A DNA stretch of 61,345 nt from assembly GCA_024741835.1 (NCBI GenBank), contig JAENRP010000087.1, forward strand, positions 99,541 through 160,885, read 5' to 3'. Below are positions 11,431 through 23,611 of the stretch, in pieces (the first letter of the stretch is position 1; each line of letters begins with the position of its first letter). Position numbers and translations under genes: made by a program. Origin of the DNA: Diplocarpon mali. Lineage: Eukaryota; Ascomycota; Leotiomycetes; Helotiales; Drepanopezizaceae. The notes below the pieces were generated by a model. The model was not told where the DNA came from, did no database searches, and worked only from the letters and a program-made list of their open reading frames with translations.

Positions 11431-14400
11431 ATGGCTGCGAATCTCGAACCGGTGACGGCAGATGTGCTGGGTGTGCTGCGCAAGACGGCGACCGAAGGTG
11501 AGTTTTCTCGACTTTTGGTGATTTTTTTCTGGCGCAAATTGAGATCGTGAGGTGACGAGAGGGCAAGGGCAAGGGCAAGGGCAAGTGCCGATTGGAGGGC
11601 TCTCTTCGGAGAGAGCGTATAAGATGCTGCGTCGCCGGTGGAGGGGGAGTTTGCCGTGCTGGGTGCGGGGTCTGCGCAGGGCACGTGACCATTCTATGAC
11701 CGACCTTCCCAACCTTCTTCGCTTGTTCACGGAGACGTCGATGGGAGGGAGGGATGGCATCGGCGTACAGATATCGCATAGTTGAAAGCGCTCTGGAAAC
11801 TACATCACCGGTTGGGCGCCGTCATGATCAAGCTGTCTTACAATCCTGCCATGGCATTTCACAGGATCGGAGAACACAACAGCTAAAGATCACCAATAGG
11901 TATCGCCATATCGCAGCTTTTCGACCAGCTTGACCATGTTCTTTCGGGCGATGGTGAGGCGAAGAGCCGGGTTTGGGCAGCTCTGATCACAAGAGACGAC
12001 GTGATTGTGCTGGACCGGAAGCTGTTACGTCTGAGCGAGTCCCCACTCAAGAAGCTTGCTCTGGCCGACCTTTTGGAGTTGGGACTCGGAGAAAAGAAGA
12101 TTCGAATACTGGAGAAGAATGTCAAAACTAACGTGGAAGAATTGGTCCCCTCAATCGAGTCCGACGGCATACAAAGCACGGAGCCGGATCCAGAAGCTCC
12201 CAACGCCGAAAGGCCGAAAAACCGGACCGCGAGGAGGAAATCCTCGATAGAGAAGCCCGCTCCGAAGCCGCGAGGTCGACCGCCCAAACACAGACCAGAG
12301 GAGCTTGTCGGCGATACCGACGATGACCTCCCGTCCTTCACACCTCCGGTATGGGAATCAGGAGAGCCTGGCGTTTACATTGATCCGCCAGGCTCGCAGA
12401 TACCGAGCGGCGGACCAGAGATCAGAGACAATGATTCTTGCATCGCAGTATTCAGATCTCCCAAGCTCATGGACGCAGAACGACTGGGAAAAGGCAAGGG
12501 CACCTGGCAAGCCCACGTCTTGCTCGCTGTCGCCAAGGCGAAGTTGGCGCTGACAGACAAGGCCGCTGAGAATTTTACCAAGACTGGCAAGCCTAGAAGA
12601 CGATCATATAGTAAGAAGAAGAAGAAACAGATGCCCGAAGGAGACCCTGAGCCTGATGAGTCCAACGTGGGGGAAGGGCAAAGAGAAGATGCCGACGAGA
12701 ACGCAAACCAGTCTGAGCACGCCGAGGAGCCTGAAAACGAGTTTGAAGCTGCGTCGAGTAGAGCCAGGTCTAAATCTGCATTCGATACTGCACAAAAGTA
12801 TGGCAATCAATTTGGGACGAAGCCCCCATCACCACCCGTCAAGAAGGGCGCTCTGAAGAAAGGCAAAACGGAGAAGCAAGGGAAAGAAGTTGCGCATGTC
12901 CATTGGGCTCCTGCAACCGCCTCGGAAGACCCCTGGGGATGGGCGAATACTTGGACAAAGGAGAAGGCGATCGAGGATGAGGAATATGAGGCAATGCTGA
13001 GAGAACAGAGCTATACTCCAGAACCGTGGACCCCGGAACCAGAAATATCTGTCTCACGTCTCCAGGGTGGGCCGACACAAGATGCCGAAGCTGAAAAGCT
13101 TTCTACCTCGGCCGAGCATTTCGCAGAGCCAGGGCATCAATTTTCGGTTGGTCAATCGACTGTTGAGACACCTGCACATTGTCCGCAATCAGAGACAGAG
13201 GTAGCTCCAGCTGCAGGGATATTGCGGCCTGCCATCTCGTCATCTCAACTCGCCAACAATCACTTGGCTTCCAACCCACTGCCGTCTGTGTCGCCGACTG
13301 GGGCTCTTCGGAGCGTCTACAGCCCTATCTTAGGACCAGTTTCGCTCTCAACATCACTCGATATGGTTTCGCGTCGCCTTAGCTTTGCTTCGCCGAACAC
13401 ACAGCAACCTCTACCACAGATCAATGCGCCAGCGTTCCAATCTTCCCCTTCTGTGACTAGTCCACTGAACCTTTATGCGACTGGAAACTTCTCGGTGAGC
13501 ACATCTGCCCTGCGAAGCACATCCGTTGGCGTGTCACAATTCATCTTCAATCTAAATCCAACGGGGTATAAATCCCCTTACAAGTCTCCGTACAGCCATT
13601 CCGTCCAGAGCTCCGGAAATGATCTGGCTAGGACAGAGTCGCGAGCAGCCTCTGAAGAGGCTTCTACAAGTTCGGCGACGGCTAGTGGACTACCAGTTAG
13701 TTCTAAAAGAGCCTCGCATACTTCATCGACGGACCAGCTGGGTTCAAGCACACCGAAGACACCCGATGGATGTCAATTTATCGAAGAAAGTCCATTCTTT
13801 GACCAGGCGGGACAGCCCAGCCCTACCGCTGCAGATCAGTCCGACATAAACATCCCGGCTTCAAGCACTCCGCAATACTCCGCTGGCCAGGATGTGCAAC
13901 TCACAGATACACCGACCTCCTTGACGGGATCGAAAAAACATCGTGGCGGGACGAGGTCGCGTGGCAGAGGCAAGGGAACGGTCATGCGCAAACGCCCTGG
14001 TGGCAAACACAGCATCGAGCAAGCCATTACTATGGCCAAGGCTCTAGAAGCCCAGACACCAGAGAGTCCCGCAGGGGGTACCATCACTACTGATGAGGCC
14101 CCTCCTCCGCTGACCGAGACGCCGAAAAAGGGTGCTTTGAAGGGCTTTCGTGGTAGCTCTCGTGGTCGAGGTAGAGGAACTCCTCGAACGGAGAGTTCAG
14201 GGCGAGGCCGCAGTGGGCTGCGACGAAGCTCGGGCATCAATTATACCGAGATTTCGATTGATCATGACAGTACGGCGGATGCCTCTCTTGAAGAAGCTCA
14301 CGAAGTAACCGAAGCCAGCTCGACCATTGCTGGTGAGAATATTGGTAGTTCGCCCGGCACGGTGATGGCTGATGCTCCTATCGCTTCGATGTCGGCCCCC

Positions 14401-17400
14401 ATAGATCCTGCCATCCTAGCAAGGAGCGTTGCGCGCGAGGGTCAGGCATTACAAGATGCTAGATTATCGGATGACCCTGTTCAGTCCGCGCATGAAATTC
14501 CAGTGCGGAGCTCTGAAGTGCCCAGCACACCTGCACCGAGCTCCTCTAAGAAACCCTCAGACCCGACAAACCGCAAGAAGAGAAAGCATTCAGAGGTCGC
14601 GGACGGCGCCGAGCCAGATGACAATCAGGAGCCATCTTCCAAGAAACCGCATTCCAAGGCGGCTTTGAAGAGAATTGAGCAGGAAAATTTCAAGGCCAAA
14701 ATGGCCGAGGCGGAGGCTGCGACTTTCTCCGACGGCGTGACGCAATTCCCATGCTCTTTTCAAGACACCATCGGCAACTTGCTCTTGTCGGCCGACAAGA
14801 AGAAATTGGAGTTCTTCGCCCTCAACCGAAATGCACCTCATCTCCCCATGCTTGATTTGGAAATCTCTAAAATCATCGGTAACCCCATCTTGTCCATGAA
14901 AGGATCTAACCCCATGGAACTCCGTATCAAGCAACTGCAGGCGGATAGCAGTGATGTAACCCATCGCTTCATCTACGCCCCAACTGTCACTGGGAACGCA
15001 GCAGCGGCTACTATGCGAACAATGATTGTCACCGCTGCCTTGATACACACTATCGAAGGTGGAGACTACGAAGGTTTACAGGAAACAAAATTTGCGAACG
15101 AGAAGCCGTTCCAGTGCAGTATTTGCAAAGGCAGATTCAAAAACCCTGGAGGCTTGGAATACCACGTCAAAAAATCCCGGACATCCTGTAACCCCAACTT
15201 TGATCCGGCTATTGACATAGATAAGAGACTTCTGAGGGTTTCCAAGTCCGGCGGCAAAACCAAGAGCACGCCGCGAACACCAAGAAAGAAGAGTGTACAG
15301 TGGCGGCCCGCGGTCGACGAAGAGGAAGAAGATGTGGGTATTTTGCTCGATGACGATGTTGAGCCGCAAGTCAGTAGTGATGCTGAGTCCATTGTTGAGT
15401 GGTGGGAAAAAAACAACACCGCCCCGGCTGAGGCTCCCCAGGTCGTTGGCAAACCTGCAAAGCGATACATGGCTTTGAGCCGTGAAGGCGATATTGCGCG
15501 CGAGATTATCAAGCTTCTACCGGAAGACGCCGATCTTGAAGGTCCTCGAATAGCCGATGATGGAGAAGCGGCGCAGTTCGAAGCTCCTATCAAGCTAGAT
15601 CTTGTCACTGCTGCCGACGTGGCGAGGAACATGACATGCAGCACACTGTCGACTGCCTGGTACGAGGAAGCAGTCGTTACCCTGGTCGAGAGCAACGGGA
15701 ATGTTTTCTCGGGAGAGAGGGGTGTATGGTTCGCCTGTGTCAGTGTTTGGCTGAAGCAACACTCAGTAACGGACGTCCTTCCGGAGTCCAAGCTCTGCGC
15801 AAAAGCTGTTGACGACCTGGTCTATGCCAAGAAACTGAGCAGTATAGAGTTCTCATTCACTGGCAAAAAGAGCCGCGTTATCACGCGGCGTATTATCACA
15901 TCGCCGGGCATCGCCGAAGACAATCCGCGGGTTGAGTTGATCAAGACTACGATCGCGGAATATAACCCGGAATTTTATGTTCCATCGCAGTTTGCCCCGC
16001 CGCAGCCTATTCTCGAGAAGCTGCAAGCCGTTGCCAACCGATCTCTCCCCAGCTTGCCTGCCGTGGAAAGCGTCGTTGACGAGGGCGAGTCATCTTCCAC
16101 CGACTCTCCACCCAGTATTCTTGAACAAGATGAAGAGGATTCTGGCGACAGTGACGAATACGAAGCTGACGATAACGCCGCCGCGGATGAAGAAGATGAT
16201 GTGGAAGATGATGCCGACGAAGATGTCGAGGAAGAGGGTATGGTTAGCTTCCGAACGTCAAGAAAGCGACGTCGATCGTCGATGTCAACAACACCCCATT
16301 CCAGACGGAGAAACCCTGGTCACAATGCCAAGATCGCAGCTGGTGTGCGCCGACATCTGGACAAGGTTAGGTCCGGTCTCGTCAAGAACAAATATCCTTG
16401 GGAATTCAAGCAGAAGCCTGGCCCCGTGACACAGGAACAAATGGAAGCACGCGAGGCTGCGAAGAGACAATTTGATATTGATCAGGCTGCCAGGAGAGCT
16501 CTCAAACAACAGTGCTGGGACCGGACCCCAAGCTTCCTGCCGAACACTTCTACTGGCGCCTGGGATCAAGGAGGGCCGCCGGTCTTACCGAGGGCGTCAG
16601 CCAGAAATTCAGGGGTCGGCAAGAGAAACCATCGTTATTCCAGACGCCAGCTTCTACCGGAGCCTATTACATTCATGCAGGCCATAAATGGAGCGTGGTC
16701 TGTTCGGCCATTTGGACATGGAGTCAACCCGATCTACTCCCGCCCAGCTCGCAGAGCCGAAGGCAACCCCAATCTGCAGGCATATCTCAACAGAGTTCAG
16801 AATGGTCATCGCCCAATCATCTACCCACCTATCGAGAACAGAATGCACTTTCCTCAACCGCCATCAGCCGTACTCATGAAGGCACTCAAGGAAGGCAAGC
16901 CTATATCAGAAGAGACCGGTCTTCCAATCAACAGAAAGAAGAGAGGGCCGTCCAACCACAGAAGCAAAGAGAGACAGAGAGCTGCCGTAACCCCCGATTC
17001 CGACCATGAGTACGATGAGGACGACTTTGCCGAGAACAGCGATGACTACGAACACAGTCCACCAAAGCGTCAAAAGACTACCGATGCCTCACTGGGCCGG
17101 GCCAAGAAACATCGCGGAGCTTCACGTCTAGGAGCTCTCTCGTCCCCAATTCCTGAATTCGAGGATCTGTCCGACGTTCCAGTGAGGTTTTCTAAGGCCA
17201 CGGGCAAGCCTGTTCGGGTCTATAACCGCCGCTTCCCTCGACAAGTCTTTGTAAAGACTGCGGACGCCACTCGCAATTCGATGGAGCCTAACGGATCCAG
17301 ATTTGTGCAGAGAAATTCATCGAAGCGTCTCAAGGGACTGACCGAGATTGACGTCTTGAACTACTACGAGGCTAAGAAGCGGGGACCCGAAGCACCACTG

Positions 17401-19413
17401 AATCCTGGCCTTGACACCATCCCCGTCGGCTATGGATTTGCAGAGCTAGAGCATAAATACCCGATCAAATTCACAGAGTTCGTGGACCCCGAGGTTGTTG
17501 CAGAAGGCAAAGATCCTTTCTTTGGGTCCTGGACCGTCGATCGTATGGATAGCAGTGTCACGAATGACTACTGTGTAAGATGGGACGATGCAACTGCGCT
17601 CGACATCCATACCATTCCTTACTCTCAACTGGAGGATGATTCTGTGAGACTGGCAAGCATGAACTTCGAGGACGATATCGAGGAGGAAACCAGACCCAAA
17701 GCGAAGCGCCAGTGCAAGGGCAATAGTAAGCAGCCCCTGACTTTCCACAATGGACCGAACAAGGGAAAGAAGTACCGCTACGCTCGACTACAGACCGCTC
17801 TTCCGTCGGATCTTCTCGATATCTTCGATGATCCCGCGAAGGCGACGGACCTCTTTGGCGTTGAGATCGGTATCCCGAATGAGATGACACTTAAGCGCGC
17901 CCGTAACCACGGCAGCAATGTCATGCACCCGGAAACCGAGAACCGGTTCGTGATCGGTGTCTCAGCGATTCGCATCCTGATAGGTGGGCTCGATGAACAG
18001 GTCGATTGGGTCATCGTGGCATCTCTCTTTCCTCAGTACTCTCTGAACTTCCTCGCCAAGTCCTGGAAGCAACTCCTCCTGCGGAAAAAGCCCGCAATCG
18101 ACCAACTCGAAGCCGATTTCCGCGAGGCCTTCCTAGACGCTTACCAGACCGGCGATATTCCACCCATCGATTACAACCACCTGGTTGAATATCCGTGGGA
18201 TAGACTAATCGACTGGATAATGGAAAACGTGGACAGCTCCCTCAGCAATAAAGATATCCCTCTGCCCGGCTCAAAATCCGAGCTCAGCTCTGCCTACAAC
18301 ATGCTTCCCATCAATAACAAGAAAGATGTCGACGATGTCACTTGGCGAGAGAGCTACTACCACCCTTCAATGGCCGTCTACAAGCGCTTTGAGCTCTCGG
18401 CCTCTGAAGCGCATGCCCTGCCCGTCGGTCCCAGGCCCCGGGTCCATGATGATCTGGACGACGCAACTGTCGTCCGGTCCTGGGTTCGTGCCACTGCCGC
18501 GACGCCGGAATCCCACTGGGACCCTGTACTCGCTAAGCAGAAGATGGATACCTTCCCACACGAGTACCTCAACGAGGCTATTGCCTACTCCATCGAGAAG
18601 AAAACCATCCGACGCCGCAAAGCGCTGAAGGTGAACAATGGCCGCGTCTACGCTCTGCACGATACCTGGTCCGGAAAGCTGCGGCGGCACATCAAAGACC
18701 CGCAATTCGCAGAAGCAGTCACCTTCAAACGATGGCTGGACGCGCAGTTTCGCTCCGGAACTCTCTGCGTCAAAGCTGACTACTTCGCCAACGAAGGCAC
18801 GTTGATGGCGCTCACTTCTCTGCAGGCGCATGGCCGGGTGGCGTTCGTGCCGGTGAATGTACCGAAGAAGAAATTCGGCCTCGGCGACGGCGGGTACGAG
18901 ACAAAGAAAATCCCTCGCGAGGCGTATCTGTGGGATATAGACATCTACCCGTCTCCCACCTACCTCTACGACGATGAGAATCCAGTCCTTACTTCTTTTG
19001 CCGAGGAAGGCCCGCCGAGAGGTGGCGCGAGCGGCGAGATTCCCATCTGGTTCTCGATCCAGCAGCGTCCTATCCCAGCAGTGTGGAACCGTCTCATGAC
19101 GGGCGTGGGGCAGGTCGTGGCCCTCAGAGCGGGAATCGATACCGAAGCTCTGAAAAAAGCGTTCAAAGACGTCCTGGAGGACTGGGAGTGGAAACTTCTC
19201 TTTAAGTGGGGCGTGGAGACGGGGGTCTGGAAGAATGTCGGTATGGAAGGAGTCGATGCCTGGAGTGTGGGGGAGTGGTGGTGGGGGGTTGTCGGCGCTG
19301 GCGTTATTGAAGCCGGGGAGGATGAGGAGGCGTTAGGAGACGCGGGGGCGGATGAAGAGAATGCGGATATAGGGGATGGGTTTGATGGAGATGAGGCTTT
19401 GGGCGGTGTTTGA
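11431..19413 (+). CDS. TFIIIC largest subunit-like protein (tau138/Tfc3 type) with AT-hook and C2H2 finger
   Basis: Exon 1 is 11431-11497 and exon 2 is 11900-19413; the donor G|GTGAGT and acceptor CAATAG|GT join in frame to give about 2526 aa. Residues 1-80 look like a winged helix (TADVLGVLRKTATEGIAISQ). An AT-hook (KPRGRPPKHRP) follows at about 150-160, then long Ser/Pro-rich disordered segments with RGRG patches, a C2H2 finger at about residues 1095-1120 (CSICKGRFKNPGGLEYHVKK), acidic tracts, and an ordered C-terminal 700 residues. The C-terminal region with IRILIGGLDEQVDWVIVASL, FREAFLDAYQTGDIPPIDY and YPWDRLIDWIMEN resembles fungal Tfc3, the B-box-binding subunit of the RNA polymerase III factor TFIIIC. 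Exact assignment is inference; an unnamed nuclear zinc-finger protein is the alternative. The 402-bp first intron is unusually long for this window. Confidence 0.65.
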
Positions 19414-20030
19414 TACCTCCCTCCGCTGATCTTCTCCGACAACTTGAACGTCCACCTGGCAGAACGGGCTGATGGGTCTGTAAAACGGTGCATTTGGAGA
19501 TGACCCGTTGCTTTACGTCTGTGAAAAGATACAAAAGATACTTATTAACTTGGCCTGGGCTGGTTTGGCGACGCTTGTGTATAAATACATACATGTTTAC
19601 ATTGTATATATAACTTTTGTACTACCACACCACAAAAGACTCCGGCCCGAGACGGAAATAGCGATTGTGGGGTATGCACGAAAAGCTATTGATTTAAGCA
19701 AAAGGTGTCTGATATGTGTATATGCATCTTTACAGTCATAATTACAAAATTTGCATTCTATCAATCAAGGATTATGGGAGACGACGACGACTCAAAACCT
19801 GTACGCGGTGTCTCCTCGAACGTGCAGATCCTTTTGAAGAGACTGCAGAGCCGAATTGAGTCCTTTTGACTACGAAATAACCAATTACGAAGTCGAATCA
19901 AGCTAGAGCTTTTGAAAGCTTTAGAACGAAAAAGCTTTCACTGTCTCTTTTAAAAATACCTTCTACTTTCGAGCCCTACTTATATACTCAAGGATTATTT
20001 GAAACTGTAGCTATGATTAAAAGAAAGGCT
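19414..20030. other. AT-richer intergenic stretch
   Basis: Downstream of the TFIIIC-like gene the base composition drops in GC and no coding frame is evident. It precedes the dispersed repeat copy at 20031. Confidence 0.5.
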
Positions 20031-20430
20031 CAATCAAGGATATAAAGGGAAAAAAGCAGGTCATAGTATGTAATGAAAAGGGAAGAAGGATACGTTTCGA
20101 ATCTATACAGTCAAATGTCGATAAGAAGGGTTGTGATCGAGGGCCGCCGCTTGTTAGCAAAAGCTTTTCCTAGAAAAGAGAACCCAAGGCGACTGGCTCT
20201 ATTTGCCTAGGCACCTTGTCGAGAACGAACTTGCCTAGGACCTGAAGGGAGTAAATATCGAGAGAGGTGTGATCTCTTATTTACAAATCAGGAACCAATG
20301 GTATACTGAGCATAATAGTAAAGGATATGAGGAGTTTTTATACTTGTTTTCTCCGAGTTTGTAATTTAGTAGTATGGCGTTTCCCGCTCGTAGGTTATAG
20401 TTTGAAGCTGATAGAGTTTGTTATAAGAAA
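20031..20430. repeat. Dispersed repeat R1, copy 1
   Basis: Aligns by eye, same strand, with 33376-33835. Shared anchors in the same order include AAGCAGGTCATAGTATG versus AAGCGGGTCGTAGCATATG, TACGTTTCG, GGCGACTGGCTCTATTTGCC versus GGCGACTCGGTCTATCTAGG, GAGTTTTTATACT..TTTCTCCG and TTTCCCGCTCGT versus TTTCCCGCTTGT. Many differences are transitions, as RIP would produce. The element class is unknown; no ORF or clear terminal structure is visible. Confidence 0.7.
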
Positions 20431-21405
20431 AGAAATCAAGGATGATGTACTGCTGTGGTTTTTGCTATCTATACACGTGACGCACTGGAATTTTTTAATT
20501 AGGGAAGATCTGATGAGACGCAGTCTGGCGGGTTAGATTTCGACATGGATGTCAAGAGTTCAACCTCATCCTCTCACGTAAGGCTGGTGATTTAGCTGGG
20601 GGGGGGGGTTATATTTATTAAAAGCTGGATTGGTAAGGGACTCGGGATATGAGGTGAGATGTATGATGAGATGATGCTTGTGGATTGAAATAGGTTGGAT
20701 TTGGATTTAGATTTGGATCATAATACACCCGATACAAATGGATGAGTGGGGCTACAGATGATTCATTTCGGGCGCGGCTTAGCAAGCTTTTGGAATACCA
20801 TGCGTTTTTGAGATCTGTACGTGTGTGGACTGGGCATGCGATCCTCGCTAAAACCCTAGAAGTAAACAAATCACGCTCTGAGAGTTCCTCAGCAGCTACG
20901 AAGTGTTAGCCGAAGTGAATACAAAGCCAGGACTCGGCTGGCGAAACCACATTACTTCGGAAAGCAGATTTGCATCAAGAGGGGACCGTTGGTGTGTCTC
21001 TGCTCGGCGCGAAGTGTGACCACGCGACCTGTCGACCAAGACTCGCTCCGCGTACACCTCATATGGTTTCCGGGTTTCTCTTTTCCGAAGCTATGAGGCC
21101 ATCGGAGATATAGTAAATGATGATTGAGGTGACGAGTGAATAGAAACTACACTCTTGAGATGCGCCATGCCGAAAGCTCGGGCGCCGACGTGCGTGATTT
21201 GGTTATATATTCGCAGGTCATAGCAAGATACGTGTAAAGAATTTTCAAGCCTTGGAGATTCTTGGATGAGATGAACCAAACTATAGTATGTGGTCTCTAT
21301 GTAAATTGTGATCGAAGCATACTACGCATCCACTCCAAGTAGTGTTAAGTGCAAACATGAACACGACAACGGTAGAGCCTCTCTAAATCGAGCCTTGTTG
21401 ATACA
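20431..21405. other. Intergenic, no gene seen
   Basis: AT-rich, no supported coding region. A poly-G run of about ten lies near 20600. Confidence 0.5.
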
Positions 21406-22437
21406 GTGATAGATCTAGAATTCATGGCTCCTGGCCTAAGTCCCCGCTGTGAGAGGCCAGCGAAGAAGGAAGAGCCTCTTCCGAAGACTATGCTCAAGAA
21501 ATACAAGACGGCAATCAATAATACCGTGCCCAGCAGTGAAGACTTCTGCGGCATCTCAAAAGCTAGCGCGATTATGCCCACCGAAATTTTCCGAGGAGAG
21601 GCAAAATAAATGGAAGAAGAGAAACTTCAGCTCAGGCATGATACTTCCCAAGCTCTCAACCTTGAGATGAGTCTACAGAATCTAAATGGAAAGATCTTGA
21701 TGAGAAGCCAGACTCTGGCGTATCCAAGATAGCTTCGCTCCCTGAAGAGATAAATGAGGCGAAGAGATGGAGAACAAATTAGAGAAGGCATATAAGACGG
21801 ACAGGAGAAAACGTGAGCAGACGAAGAGAACCGCCTCATTCATCAATGATGAAGCCTCCGGGAGAGTTAAATACAGAAGCAAGGTGTATCTGAATAGTGA
21901 TCCGAAGAGTATGGACATCAAGTTAACACTCACGGGCAACTATGACATTGAAATGCCTGAGATCCAAACTAGAATCAACGAGCTTCAAGACAGGGAGCGA
22001 AAAGAGCGAGACATTTTGGCCAGTGTGCAATGCAAAGCCTACGACAGAATCTGTCCGGCTAGCTCAACTAGTAGCAATACACGGAGAAGGCTGAACCAGG
22101 TTAGCTATTGATATGAGGATACAGATATCGTGAGGTAGCCTGCTGCATCCCCTATAAGCTGAATGGGTCAGGACAGGGCGTGCGCTGCCTTGTCAGGAAA
22201 CAAATCCTTACCTGGAAGACGAGGGATAGAAAAACATCATAGAAATTGCCCTCGTTCGTTGGACCTCGTAGAGAGGAGTCAAAATATACGCTCTGGCAAA
22301 GAGATCTTATATTCAATGATATTGACTTGATGCAAGCCATGTATGAATTCCATGAGTGTCGACTCGTTGAGCGGGAAGAGGGGCCGTATGATATGGGGAG
22401 AACAAGGGGCTGGGTATTTAATGAATCTTTGGCGTGA
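21406..22437 (+). pseudogene. Possible decayed coding region, family unknown
   Basis: Four consecutive plus-strand open stretches follow one another in changing frames: about 21406-21609, 21610-21732, 21767-22111 and 22246-22437. The second and third are rich in charged, coiled-coil-like residues (NELQDRERKERDILASV), and the fourth reads FHECRLVEREEGPYDMGRTR. Their density on one strand in an otherwise stop-rich neighbourhood suggests a former gene broken by frameshifts and stops, or a spliced gene whose introns I cannot place. I recognise no family. Confidence 0.3.
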
Positions 22438-22904
22438 TATTTAGAGGCAGGGCGTTTTTATCAAGTGACATGAATGAATGGGGGGGAAGAATTCTTTGGG
22501 ATATTTCCAAGTCTCGGGTGGTTGCTAGATGGCGAAGTGAATGCACTGATGCCGGGCTATTTTCCTTTACGAAATATCTCTATTGAACAGCCTTCTTCAA
22601 CCTGGAAAATTTGAAATCGAGAGATTTTGGAGGACCTTTTAAACTTAAGTAAAGTTTGATATGTAAATTTTAAGCCTGTGCCTGTCACAAATAGTGGTGC
22701 AGCTTTCCTGTTCTGCACTGTTGACTGGCTGTTCATGTAGGCTCGCCACTATTGCTGTATTATCTCCTATCTCTACAGTGCCTTGGAGATATACACCTTT
22801 TAGATTCCAACAGTACCATGAGGAGTTGTTAACCAAGCAGTATAGATCGAAAATTTCATAATCTGAATTTAATTTACTATTGAATTCATACAGATCCTTC
22901 GGAT

Positions 22905-23611
22905 CTAGAATCGAGTAAATGGCAACCTATAATCATCAGTCCAACCCCAGCACCAAGCAGCGGAATCCAGTCACAGTCCAAAAGAAAGGCATAGCAACTC
23001 ACCACTTCCCCCTCAGCGTGATAACAGCCCACTTGTTCCCCTGCTCATCAACCTCCTTCTCAACCTTGGTACTAAAAGCAATCGCGCTCATGATGCCGTC
23101 GCCAAACTTCTCGTTCAGCACCGCCTTGTACGCGTAGCCGTAGTTCTGCACGATCTCGTACAGCCGGTAGATGAGCGGCTCGACCGGCGGCATGGGCCCC
23201 GCGCGGCCTCTGTCTGGGAAGCCGAGGAGCTGCTTGCCGAGCGTGGCTTCGGGGACGCCTAGGAGCTGGCTGAGCATGGCGACGTCTTCGGGAGAGGCTT
23301 GCGCCTGGCCGTAGAAAAGTGCGGCGACGGCTACCTCGGAGCGGCCAAGTGCTGAGGCGATGGATTCGAAGGAGAGGGACTTGTTGGCTTTGGCGTCGAA
23401 GAGCGTTTTGGAGGAGGCGGGGAGGCGGTCGATCAGAGTAGTCTGGGGGAGGGTGCTGTATTAGTATATTTCACTGGAATGTGTGGATTAGGGGGGGAGA
23501 GTTGAAGTGGAGGTTGCTGATATGAAGTGATGATATTGACACCGATGCGGGGTAACCGAGGGGTGGAAAGAAACTCACGTCGAGCACAGAGATGTTCTTG
23601 TTATCGGCCAT
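22905..23611 (-). CDS. Cyanate hydratase (cyanase)
   Basis: Cyanase catalyses bicarbonate-dependent decomposition of cyanate to ammonia and carbon dioxide (via carbamate), a cytosolic detoxification and nitrogen-release step. Exons: 23611-23579, 23442-23003 and a 22-nt exon 22926-22905; introns 136 and 76 bp; product 164 aa. Catalytic residues are all present with E. coli spacing: Arg104 and Glu107 in [12 protein letters not shown] and Ser130 in FGDGIMSAI (E. coli Arg96, Glu99, Ser122). The N-terminal half forms the usual helical domain. The unspliced frame would stop after RGKW; splicing G|GTGAGT...TATAG restores the conserved end LPFTRF, so the tiny last exon is well supported. Ends flush against AT-rich, transposon-like DNA. 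Confidence 0.95.
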
